Shown here: one piece after another, positions 26,699 to 34,026 of the stretch | How positions within the stretch are numbered: position 1 is the stretch's first letter | How the letters are laid out: each line of letters begins with the position of its first letter | Source: Bacteriovorax sp037444575 | Lineage (GTDB): Bacteria; Bdellovibrionota; Bacteriovoracia; Bacteriovoracales; Bacteriovoracaceae | Length of the DNA stretch: 64,000 nucleotides | Direction of reading: 5' to 3' | Assembly (NCBI GenBank): GCA_037444575.1 | Contig: JBBIME010000004.1 | Coordinates: 405,077-469,076 of the forward strand | Notes under the pieces: model-generated | Seen by the model: the letters and a program-made list of their open reading frames with translations, nothing else | What the model was told of the DNA's origin: nothing | Databases searched by the model: none | Program-made: the position numbers and the translations under genes

Positions 26699-27706
26699 AT
26701 GGCAATCTACTTAAACATTTTGGGATATAACGTCGCAGTGTCTTCCAATGACGACACAATAACAACTCATCTCAAAATGGATTTTGAACATTTTTTAAAA
26801 AATGATAACTCCAAATCAATCATCGACCTTACGATCGATTGCCAACTTCTTGGAGAAATCCCTTCTGCTATTTTACCAAAAAATCTCAAACCACTTTTTC
26901 AACGCCAAAACTCAATCACCTATGAAAAAGATGGCCTTAGATACAACGATTATTATGGAAAAGTTCTATCGCGTTTTAGTGCCATTAAAAATGAAGCACT
27001 CATTCTCGGAATTGATAGAGATAAGCTTTACGAAGTTCTCTATCTTTTTATTCTTTCTCGATCTGGAAAATATCTGGACCTAAAAGGAATTCATAAAATT
27101 CACGCTTTCTCAATTGCTCACAAAGGAAAGGGGCTCGTCTGTATGCAACCAATGAGAGGTGGAAAATCCACTCTCTTTACAGAGATCTTATCTCAATTTG
27201 ATGTGGCCATTGGCTCAGATGATACCCCGCTCATTAACGAATTTGGTCTTCTCGCTCCTTTTCCTCTGAGAGTTAGTCTCGATACTCTTCCGGACAGATT
27301 TAAAATCAATGATGATCAGTACTATTTAATGAATCGAGAATTTTATAAATCCAAATACAGTATTTCTCTTAAGGCCTTTGATAAAAAAATTGCAAACAAC
27401 TGCATCGATTTTATTTTTGTAGAGGCCCATCGATCCACTTACGATGAACCTTTTTTAGTTCCCATGACGAAAGTGAGACTTCTAAAAAGACTCTTTCATC
27501 ACATGGTTATTGGTTTTGGTCTTCCAATTATTTTTGAATATTTTTGGGAATCAGGCCCCAGAGATTTTTTGAGAAAGACACTTATTTTCTACAAACGCTT
27601 TTTCTCTGCCGTTAAATTGTCTCTTACTAAAAAAGGATATGATTTATACATGAGTAAAGATTCAAAGAAGAATGCCCAAGCACTCATGAAGCTTTTGAAC
27701 AAATAA
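26699..27706 (+). CDS. HPr-kinase-like P-loop protein
   Basis: The 335-residue protein contains a P-loop-like MQPMRGGKST (149-158) followed by IGSDDTPLI (171-179). This pairing resembles the nucleotide-binding core of HprK and of the PEP carboxykinase superfamily. The N-terminal 130 residues match nothing I know, and full HprK features (HPr docking region, signature sequence) are not apparent. HprK-like proteins outside the sugar phosphotransferase system often accompany peptide-modification or polymer loci; its role here is open. It follows the unknown gene at 26065 and converges on the carboxylase operon with a hairpin between them. Confidence 0.65.
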   Translation: MAIYLNILGYNVAVSSNDDTITTHLKMDFEHFLKNDNSKSIIDLTIDCQLLGEIPSAILPKNLKPLFQRQNSITYEKDGLRYNDYYGKVLSRFSAIKNEALILGIDRDKLYEVLYLFILSRSGKYLDLKGIHKIHAFSIAHKGKGLVCMQPMRGGKSTLFTEILSQFDVAIGSDDTPLINEFGLLAPFPLRVSLDTLPDRFKINDDQYYLMNREFYKSKYSISLKAFDKKIANNCIDFIFVEAHRSTYDEPFLVPMTKVRLLKRLFHHMVIGFGLPIIFEYFWESGPRDFLRKTLIFYKRFFSAVKLSLTKKGYDLYMSKDSKKNAQALMKLLNK

Positions 27707-27708
27707 AA

Positions 27709-27728
27709 AAGGCTTCCGAAGAAGCCTT
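27709..27728 (-). terminator. Intrinsic terminator of the acyl-CoA carboxylase operon
   Basis: AAGGCTTC and GAAGCCTT form a perfect 8-bp stem around a 4-nt loop. On the minus strand the stem is followed by a run of six T, so it ends the pccB-accC-biotin-carrier transcript 30 nt after its stop. On the plus strand it directly follows the HPr-kinase-like stop but has only a weak T tract, so plus-strand action is less sure. Confidence 0.85.
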
Positions 27729-27758
27729 AATGATTTTAATTTCGATTTTGATTTCGTT

Positions 27759-28271
27759 TTATTCTGGCTCAACTTCCATCATAAGGATTCCGTTTTCCAA
27801 AGCATCTCCCGCTTTCACGTGAATTGCTTTTACAACTCCAGCTGTTCCGGACTTAATTTCATTTTCCATTTTCATGGCCTCAAGAATTAAAAGAGTTTGC
27901 CCCTTCGCAACTTTATCACCAACTTTTGCCATGATTTTTACAACCTTTCCTGGCATTTGAGTGAAAAGTCCTCCAGCGCTGTCCCCTCCTAAACTTGAAG
28001 GTTTGTATCCGTGATAAAGTTTAAAAACTTTATCTACGTTTAACATCACAGAAGGAGAATCCTGACGAGCAAGCTTATTCCACTTAATCCCATCGGTAGA
28101 AGCAAAGTATTGGTCAGCAAGTTTTCTAATGAAAACCGTCTCTTTATTTATTTCATGATGATCTTTGATTGTTCTGAATTCAAACTCTGCCATTTCTGCT
28201 GAATGAACGCGAGTCTTGATCAAATCAACGATATATTCATTTTTTTCGTTGTCGACTAAATATGTTCTCAT
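27759..28271 (-). CDS. Biotin carboxyl carrier subunit of acyl-CoA carboxylase
   Basis: The last 70 or so residues form a biotinyl domain with the biotinylation motif EAMKMEN (Lys134), preceded by TQMPGKVVKIMAKVGDKV. The first 90 residues are a carrier-specific region probably docking to the carboxylase and transferase subunits. Biotin on Lys134 shuttles carboxyl groups between the two catalytic subunits. The length (170) fits separate carrier subunits of propionyl- or acyl-CoA carboxylases rather than AccB of fatty acid synthesis. It overlaps the biotin carboxylase stop by 1 nt (TAATG) and ends the operon before the terminator. Confidence 0.9.
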   Translation of the reverse strand: MRTYLVDNEKNEYIVDLIKTRVHSAEMAEFEFRTIKDHHEINKETVFIRKLADQYFASTDGIKWNKLARQDSPSVMLNVDKVFKLYHGYKPSSLGGDSAGGLFTQMPGKVVKIMAKVGDKVAKGQTLLILEAMKMENEIKSGTAGVVKAIHVKAGDALENGILMMEVEPE

Positions 28272-29704
28272 TACAACCCCATTCTTCTGGCTTCGATACC
28301 GGCAATTTTTTTGTAGACGGCAACGAAATCCATCGAAGTATCAACTTTCTCTTGTGGCTTCACAGTTGAAATGTAGTTTGTTGAATAAATTCCCTTCTTA
28401 AAATTCTCTTCATCCATGATAACTTTATGAAGAGGGATATTAGTTTTTAATCCTTCTAGAAGAAGTCCATCAAGTGCTGCCCTCATTTTACGAACTGCTA
28501 CTTCACGGATAATTCCCTTTGCCACAAGTTTCCCAACCATTGGATCGAAATCTGGAGTAACTTGAAGTCCTTTATAAAGACAGTTATCAAAACGAATTCC
28601 CTGAGGAAAATTTGTTTCACATCCAGTAACAATCCCAGGAGCTGGAAGCATCGTGATTGGATCTTCAGCACAAATTCTGCATTCGATTGCGTGTCCCGTT
28701 CTCTTAATCCACTCTTGATTTGGAATTTGAAGATCTTCACCAAATGCCGATTGAATCATACAAACGATCAAATCGATTCCAGTAATTTCTTCTGTAATCG
28801 GGTGCTCTACTTGAATGCGAGTATTCATTTCTAAGAAATAAAAGTCCTTATCTTCACCCATGATCAATTCAACAGTTCCTGCTGAATCGTAATTAATTGC
28901 TTTAGCTAATTTAACGGCAGCGTTACATACTCTCTGGCGTAAATTCTCATCATCCCCAATAAATGGAGATGGAGCTTCTTCAACAATTTTTTGGTGACGT
29001 CGTTGAATTGAACATTCTCTCTCAAAGAAATGGAAAACGTTCCCTTTTCTATCCGCTAAAATTTGCACTTCAATATGGTGAGGGTTAACAATATATTTCT
29101 CAACAAGAAGATCGCCATTTTTAAAAGCTGATGCAGCTTCTCTTTGAACGACTTCAAAATTATTGCGAACATCTTGCTCATTATGACAAACGCGCATTCC
29201 GCGTCCACCACCACCTGCTACTGCTTTTAAAAGAATAGGGTATTTAATTTGGTTCGCAATCTTAATTGCTTCTTCAATAGTTGGAACAGCTCCAGTAGAT
29301 CCTGGCACGACTGGAATTCCCACTTTTTGTGCGAACTCTTTTGAAACGGCCTTATCTCCCATAACTCTTACAGCTTCAGGGTGTGGACCAATCCAAGTAA
29401 TTCCATTGTTAACTAATGTTTGTGAAAACTCTGTGTTCTCTGAAAGAAATCCATAACCAGGATGAACACCGTCGATTTTATACTTTTTACAAACATCAAG
29501 AATGTTTGGAATATTTAAATATGTTTCCGCATTCGTTGAACCTGGAAGTCTTACCCATTCATCACAAACTTCTAAGTGCTTTGCTTGAACTTCATTATCT
29601 GTCCAAACACCAACAGCAGTGTGTCCTAGCTCGCGACAAGCCTTTGCGATACGGGCTGCGATTTCTCCACGATTGATAATAAGAATTCTTTTTGACGTAC
29701 TCAT
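28271..29704 (-). CDS. accC: Biotin carboxylase subunit of acyl-CoA carboxylase
   Basis: The 477-residue ATP-grasp protein begins with ILIINRGEIAARIAKACREL, has the glycine-rich ATP loop VAGGGGRGMRVC, and the catalytic stretch FLEMNTRIQVEHP typical of biotin carboxylase. It carboxylates biotin on the carrier protein with ATP and bicarbonate. Length is slightly above the 450 usual for AccC. The ATG overlaps the carboxyltransferase stop as ATGA, and the carrier gene overlaps its own stop. The pairing with a PccB-type transferase and methylmalonyl-CoA mutase suggests propionyl-CoA as substrate; acetyl-CoA use cannot be excluded. Confidence 0.93.
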   Translation of the reverse strand: MSTSKRILIINRGEIAARIAKACRELGHTAVGVWTDNEVQAKHLEVCDEWVRLPGSTNAETYLNIPNILDVCKKYKIDGVHPGYGFLSENTEFSQTLVNNGITWIGPHPEAVRVMGDKAVSKEFAQKVGIPVVPGSTGAVPTIEEAIKIANQIKYPILLKAVAGGGGRGMRVCHNEQDVRNNFEVVQREAASAFKNGDLLVEKYIVNPHHIEVQILADRKGNVFHFFERECSIQRRHQKIVEEAPSPFIGDDENLRQRVCNAAVKLAKAINYDSAGTVELIMGEDKDFYFLEMNTRIQVEHPITEEITGIDLIVCMIQSAFGEDLQIPNQEWIKRTGHAIECRICAEDPITMLPAPGIVTGCETNFPQGIRFDNCLYKGLQVTPDFDPMVGKLVAKGIIREVAVRKMRAALDGLLLEGLKTNIPLHKVIMDEENFKKGIYSTNYISTVKPQEKVDTSMDFVAVYKKIAGIEARRMGL

Positions 29705-31257
29705 AGCTGAATGTTTCCGTGTTTACGTTTAGGTTTTTCTTGCTTCTTATTTTTTAAAGCAATCAAATATTCATAAACTCTCTTGCGAGTTTCTTCCGGT
29801 AAAATTACTGCATCCATAAATCCAAGCTCAGCAGCTCTATATGGATTAGCAAATTTTTCTTCGTAGTCGGCAATCAGTTGTGCTTTTTTATCGTCGTAAG
29901 CTTTTCCAGTTAATCCTTCCAACTCTCCTCTATAAACGATATTCACCGCTCCTTCAGCTCCCATAACTGCAATTTCAGCAGTTGGATAAGCAAGGTTTAC
30001 GTCTGTCTTAATATGTTTTGAGGCCATAACGAGATAAGCACCACCGTAAGATTTACGTGTAATGATTGAGATTAATGGAACAGTTGCTTCTGAATATGCA
30101 TAAAGAAGTTTTGATCCGTGCTTAATAATCCCACCGTACTCTTGAACAGTTCCTGGTAAAAATCCTGGAACGTCTACTAGAGTTAAAATAGGAATATCAA
30201 AAGCGTCGCAAAATCTAACAAATCGAGCAGCTTTTTCAGATGAAGCTATATCAAGAACACCTGCTAAAATTGCTGGTTGATTTGCAACGATACCGATCTT
30301 AATTCCACCAACCGAAGCAAAACCAACTATAATATTTTTAGCGTAGTCTTTATGAACTTCTAAAAATTGAGCGTCGTCTACGATATCAAAAATAATTTCT
30401 TTCATATCGTATGGTTTTTTAGGATTAGCTGGAACAGTTTCCTTAATTTTAACGTTGTCTCTATAAACAGTATCAGAAGTATATTTTGGAGTCGCTTTTG
30501 TGAAGTTAGCATTTGGAATGTAACTTAATAATTCGCGAACGCGTTCAAAACACTCATCTTCAGACGCTACATTAAATTGAGCAACACCAGAAGTTTCAGA
30601 GTGAGTTTTCGCTCCTCCTAATTGATCCTTTGTTACGTCTTCATGAGTTACAGTCTTAATTACATCTGGACCAGTAACAAACATGTATGAAGTTTTATCA
30701 ACCATGAAAATGAAATCTGTAAGCGCTGGAGAATAAACTGCTCCACCTGCACACGGTCCCATGATCAAAGAGATTTGTGGAATTACACCTGAACATTTTA
30801 CGTTGCGATAAAAAATCTCGCCGTATCCTGCAAGCCCTTCAACACCTTCCTGAATTCTTGCTCCACCTGAATCGTTAATACCGATCATTGGAATTCTGTT
30901 TTCAAGAGCGAAGTCCATAATCTTGCAAATTTTCTTTGCGTGAGCAGCTCCAAGAGCTCCCCCCCAACAAGTAAAGTCCTGAGAAAATAGAGCTACTTTC
31001 TGGCCATTAATCGTAGCGATACCGGTAATAACACCGTCACCTAAAAATTTTGTATCTCCAAGATTTTGACTTCTGTGAACAACAAAACGATCGAATTCAA
31101 GAAATGATCCTGGATCAACTAAACGCTCTACTCTTTCGCGAGCTGTGTATTTTCCTTGCTCATGTTGCTTTTTATTTCTAGCTTCACCACCACCCAACTC
31201 AGATTCTTGTCTTAGTTTAAGCAATAGCGCGCGCTTGCTCTCAAGTGTTTGAGACAT
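29701..31257 (-). CDS. pccB: Acyl-CoA (propionyl-CoA) carboxylase carboxyltransferase subunit
   Basis: From the ATG at 31257 the protein has 518 residues and the two crotonase-like halves of PccB: SQDFTCWGGALGAAHA and GINDSGGARIQEGVEG in the N-terminal half, and VDVPGFLPGTVQEYGGIIKHG in the C-terminal half. It transfers CO2 from carboxybiotin to the acyl-CoA. The 31257 start is chosen because AGGAGG lies 7 nt upstream and the in-frame extension to 31284 is translated hairpin sequence. The ribosome site is the 3' arm of a terminator-like hairpin. The gene heads the carboxylase operon and lies downstream of the sigma-54 activator. Confidence 0.94.
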   Translation of the reverse strand: MSQTLESKRALLLKLRQESELGGGEARNKKQHEQGKYTARERVERLVDPGSFLEFDRFVVHRSQNLGDTKFLGDGVITGIATINGQKVALFSQDFTCWGGALGAAHAKKICKIMDFALENRIPMIGINDSGGARIQEGVEGLAGYGEIFYRNVKCSGVIPQISLIMGPCAGGAVYSPALTDFIFMVDKTSYMFVTGPDVIKTVTHEDVTKDQLGGAKTHSETSGVAQFNVASEDECFERVRELLSYIPNANFTKATPKYTSDTVYRDNVKIKETVPANPKKPYDMKEIIFDIVDDAQFLEVHKDYAKNIIVGFASVGGIKIGIVANQPAILAGVLDIASSEKAARFVRFCDAFDIPILTLVDVPGFLPGTVQEYGGIIKHGSKLLYAYSEATVPLISIITRKSYGGAYLVMASKHIKTDVNLAYPTAEIAVMGAEGAVNIVYRGELEGLTGKAYDDKKAQLIADYEEKFANPYRAAELGFMDAVILPEETRKRVYEYLIALKNKKQEKPKRKHGNIQL

Positions 31258-31264
31258 AAAAAAA

Positions 31265-31308
31265 CCTCCTAAAGAAGGTGGCATTCTATACCGTCATTCT
31301 TTAGGAGG
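31265..31308 (-). terminator. Terminator-like hairpin carrying the pccB ribosome site
   Basis: A perfect 12-bp inverted repeat (CCTCCTAAAGAA at 31265-31276 and its complement at 31297-31308) encloses a 20-nt loop. On the minus strand the 3' arm ends in AGGAGG and runs into seven T, then the pccB ATG. Transcripts coming from the sigma-54 activator gene would meet a terminator, and any that read through would have the ribosome site buried in the stem. Confidence 0.8.
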
Positions 31309-31326
31309 CTACTTATAGTGCGTCAA
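31298..31326 (-). promoter_or_regulatory. Candidate pccB promoter inside the hairpin region
   Basis: On the minus strand TTGACG (31321-31326) is followed after 17 nt by TAAAGA (31298-31303), a good -35 and a poor -10 element. The predicted start would fall in the hairpin loop, giving an mRNA without the 5' arm and so with a free ribosome site. This is a weak match and only a candidate. Confidence 0.3.
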
Positions 31327-31339
31327 TAATTCTAAAAAT

Positions 31340-32905
31340 TTATGCTGCTTTCGCGCGTTTATCTAGTCCATATTTTTCAACTTTCATAATCAAGCTCGCT
31401 CTAGAAATATCTAGTTCCTTTGCTAACTTAGATTTGTTGAAATTGCAGCGCTTCAATCCTTCGCGGATCATCATTATCTCTAATTGCTCAAGAGCATCTT
31501 TCAGTGTTCCTTCTGTGTTTACACCTTTAAATGCTGGTTCTGCTGAAGCTCCCCAATCTAGAATTCTTGGGCTTAAGTTTTCAGGTCCAATAGACTTTTC
31601 ATCTGCTGATAAAACCACAAGTCTTTCTACTTCGTTTTCTAATTCACGAACGTTTCCAGGCCATGGGTAATCCAACATTTTTTCCATACATTTTTTTGAG
31701 TATGTCTTAAGTGCTTTTCCTGATTCATCACATCTTTTCTTTAGGAAATAATCCATAAGAAGAGGGATATCCTCGTGGCGTTCACGAAGAGCTGGAAGAT
31801 TGATATTGATGACGTTAATTCTGTAATACAAATCTTCTCTGAACTCACCTTTTGCCATCATCTCTTTTAAATTTTTATTTGTTGCTGCAACAATTCTCAC
31901 GTCTACTTTTTTAGGTGCAGTTGCTCCCACTGGCAGATATGTCCCTTCTTGTAGAACGCGAAGTAATTTTACCTGCATTGAAAGAGAAGTATCCCCAATC
32001 TCATCCAGGAACAATGTCCCACCGTTAGCTGTTTCAAATAAACCTTTCTTATCTTTTACAGCTCCCGTAAACGATCCTTTCACGTGACCAAATAATTCTG
32101 AGTCAAGAAGGTTATCGTTAAACGCTGAACAGTTAACAGCTAAAAACATTTTATCTTTTCTTGGTGAATAGAAGTGAATTGCTTTAGCTACGAGTTCTTT
32201 ACCAGTTCCGTTTTCACCTTGAATCATAACTGATGATTCAGAATTCGAAATTTTTTCTAATAGAGCGTAAATCGCCTGCATCTTTTTAGATTTACCTACC
32301 ATTGAGTGGTAACGGTATTTTTCACCAACTTGAGACGATAGTTCATGAATTTGATTTTCGCGTTTTGTGATCTCTTCGTGAAACGCCACCATTTCTTCAG
32401 CTAGAAGTCCGGTTAGCTCTTTTACGTATTCCATTTCACGAGGCCACATTTTTTTAATTTTATCGCAAGCTGCAGCTGCATCATCTGGACTAGATCCACA
32501 TTCGATCATTTGTTTTTTTAACTCATCCATCTCTGCAGAAGTTGCAGTATCAAGAACAAATGGATAAACAAAAACGGCTCCAGCAAACTCCCCTTCAAAT
32601 TTAACTGGGAAAGCTACACCTTTAACATTCTTATAATAAGATTGATAAATAACAACTTCTTCTTTACCTGATGAAAGTTGGTCTACCATCTTCTCTATAT
32701 CTTCGGCTAAAAATTCGTGTCCGTAATTTGTTTGCATTTGCACTTTCATGAAGTGACTTTTAAATGAATAGTCTTTATTTGTATGGTCTGACCAAAGTTT
32801 TCCATGAGCATCAGTGTAAAACATTTCTACACCAAACCAATTTCCTAGAATCGATTCTAGTTTTGAGACGACGTGTAGTTTTTTTATGTCTTGCCAATTA
32901 ATCAT
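31340..32905 (-). CDS. Sigma-54-dependent transcriptional activator
   Basis: The 521-residue protein has a sensory N-terminal domain (1 to about 175, possibly PocR-like), a short coiled linker and a sigma-54 AAA+ domain. The latter shows Walker A GENGTGKE (230-237), the sigma-54 contact loop GSFTGA (277-282, the common motif is GAFTGA) and Walker B GGTLFLDEIG. A Fis-type helix-turn-helix lies at the C-terminus (NKSKLAKELDISRASL). It would activate sigma-54 promoters in response to a ligand or signal; no receiver Asp is evident. GGAG lies 7 nt before the ATG. It sits just upstream of pccB on the same strand, so carboxylase control is plausible, but no -24/-12 promoter was found there. Confidence 0.9.
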   Translation of the reverse strand: MINWQDIKKLHVVSKLESILGNWFGVEMFYTDAHGKLWSDHTNKDYSFKSHFMKVQMQTNYGHEFLAEDIEKMVDQLSSGKEEVVIYQSYYKNVKGVAFPVKFEGEFAGAVFVYPFVLDTATSAEMDELKKQMIECGSSPDDAAAACDKIKKMWPREMEYVKELTGLLAEEMVAFHEEITKRENQIHELSSQVGEKYRYHSMVGKSKKMQAIYALLEKISNSESSVMIQGENGTGKELVAKAIHFYSPRKDKMFLAVNCSAFNDNLLDSELFGHVKGSFTGAVKDKKGLFETANGGTLFLDEIGDTSLSMQVKLLRVLQEGTYLPVGATAPKKVDVRIVAATNKNLKEMMAKGEFREDLYYRINVININLPALRERHEDIPLLMDYFLKKRCDESGKALKTYSKKCMEKMLDYPWPGNVRELENEVERLVVLSADEKSIGPENLSPRILDWGASAEPAFKGVNTEGTLKDALEQLEIMMIREGLKRCNFNKSKLAKELDISRASLIMKVEKYGLDKRAKAA

Positions 32906-32926
32906 ACAACTTCTCCACTTTGATTC

Positions 32927-32939
32927 GTGCTTAAAGCAC
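32927..32939. promoter_or_regulatory. Short palindrome upstream of the sigma-54 activator gene
   Basis: GTGCTTAAAGCAC is a perfect palindrome with a one-base centre, 22-34 nt before the activator's ATG and downstream of the candidate sigma-28 promoter. The position suits an operator for autoregulation. No second copy was seen in the window. Confidence 0.35.
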
Positions 32940-32952
32940 TTAGTTGTAAAAC

Positions 32953-32979
32953 TTTTCGGCAGTTTTTCAGAATTCTTTA
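32953..32979 (-). promoter_or_regulatory. Sigma-28 (FliA)-like promoter of the sigma-54 activator gene
   Basis: On the minus strand TAAA is followed after exactly 15 nt by GCCGAAAA. The FliA consensus is TAAA, 15 nt, GCCGATAA, so only one base differs. The predicted leader to the ATG at 32905 is about 40 nt. A link between flagellar sigma factor and this activator is inference. Confidence 0.5.
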
Positions 32980-33014
32980 AAATGTTGATAAATTTTTTTA
33001 CAGAATGACGTAAG

Positions 33015-33611
33015 TTAGTGTGTTTCTATTTTACGTTCAGTCATATTTTGAGAATTAAGCCAGAAATCCAGACGGCTTTGGTAGGACTCTTGACCCCACT
33101 CTTGTGGTCCAGTGAACTTATTTATGTGTTTTCCCGTGGAATCAAAGAGAAAAGTTTCTGGTACTTTTAACGTACCAAAAAGATCCATTACCTTATTCTC
33201 GGTATCTATTGTAACCGCTACATTCTTAGGAAGTTTAAAGCGCCTTAGAAATTTTCTAATTTTAATTTCTTCATCATTTACGGCCACCAGAAGGAATTTC
33301 ACTCCTTTTGACTCAACACTTTCAGCGTATTTTACAAACTCAGGCATCTCCTTTTCACAAGGTCCACACCACGTTCCCCATATATGAATAAAAACCCCAT
33401 TACTCCCTTTTAAAAACTCAGAAGAGTTGATGCTTTTACCTGAAGCGATCTCAATTGAATTAAAATTAGGCAGCGTTTTTAAAACGAGTTCGTTAGATAA
33501 ATTATCCCCATACGAATAATATTTTCTCTTTTCATATTGAGCATAGATGAAGGTCAAAATAAGAACTAAGATGATGATCGAAATTTTTGAAATAAAAGAA
33601 TTTAATCGCAT
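33015..33611 (-). CDS. TlpA-like membrane-anchored thioredoxin
   Basis: The 198-residue protein has an N-terminal hydrophobic anchor (about 8-25) and a thioredoxin fold with HIWGTWCGPCEKEMPEF (Cys82, Cys85). The order of strands and the VPETFLFDSTGKHI segment match the TlpA/ResA family, which acts in the periplasm as a thiol reductant for cytochrome c maturation or envelope proteins. The partner is unknown. The start ATG lies directly after the T tract of the ribosomal-operon terminator, and GGAGG in that terminator's 3' arm, 12 nt from the ATG, is the only ribosome site visible. Confidence 0.88.
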   Translation of the reverse strand: MRLNSFISKISIIILVLILTFIYAQYEKRKYYSYGDNLSNELVLKTLPNFNSIEIASGKSINSSEFLKGSNGVFIHIWGTWCGPCEKEMPEFVKYAESVESKGVKFLLVAVNDEEIKIRKFLRRFKLPKNVAVTIDTENKVMDLFGTLKVPETFLFDSTGKHINKFTGPQEWGQESYQSRLDFWLNSQNMTERKIETH

Positions 33612-33619
33612 AAATAAAA

Positions 33620-33641
33620 AAAGCCTCCCTAAGGAGGCTTT
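33620..33641 (-). terminator. Terminator at the end of the ribosomal superoperon
   Basis: AAAGCCTCC (33620-33628) and its complement (33633-33641) form a perfect 9-bp stem with a 4-nt loop. It is followed on the minus strand by T7 and lies 7 nt after the rplQ stop. The 3' arm contains GGAGG, which is also the likely ribosome site of the TlpA-like gene. Confidence 0.9.
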
Positions 33642-33648
33642 GTAATTT

Positions 33649-34005
33649 TTAATCTACAAGTGAGAAGTAGCTCATTTTCGCGCTATCACCAACACGTCCA
33701 TCAGCAATCTTAATAACTCTAGTATATCCACCATTTCTTGTTTTGAATTTTGGAGCTACTTTTGTAAAAAGATTAGTAACAGCATCTTTGTTGTTAAGCT
33801 TAGAGTAAGCTGTTCTTCTATTGTGAACTGAATCTTCTTTTGCAAGAGTGATTAGTTTTTCAACATAAGTTCTAAGTGCCATAGCTCTAGCGTGAGTTGT
33901 TTTAATTTGTCCGTGCTCAAATACTTCGATAGCAAGGTTTTTAATGATTGCTACTCTGTGAGCTGGCTTTACGCCTAAAGTATATTTGTGATTCCCGTGT
34001 CTCAT
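33649..34005 (-). CDS. rplQ: 50S ribosomal protein L17
   Basis: This 118-residue protein has the L17 start MRHGNHKYTLGVKPAHR and the C-terminal block NGGYTRVIKIADGRVGDSA that marks the family. L17 binds 23S rRNA on the solvent side near the peptide exit tunnel. It is the last gene of the alpha operon, 21 nt after rpoA and 7 nt before the terminator, so the whole superoperon ends here. Length and order are ordinary for bacteria. Confidence 0.97.
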   Translation of the reverse strand: MRHGNHKYTLGVKPAHRVAIIKNLAIEVFEHGQIKTTHARAMALRTYVEKLITLAKEDSVHNRRTAYSKLNNKDAVTNLFTKVAPKFKTRNGGYTRVIKIADGRVGDSAKMSYFSLVD

Positions 34006-34026
34006 AATTCCACCTAATAATTATTC

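Noticed and set aside
31258..31284. Longer pccB reading frame starting at 31284
   Set aside because: The extra residues would come from the ribosome site and T tract of the hairpin, and AGGAGG is placed correctly for 31257.
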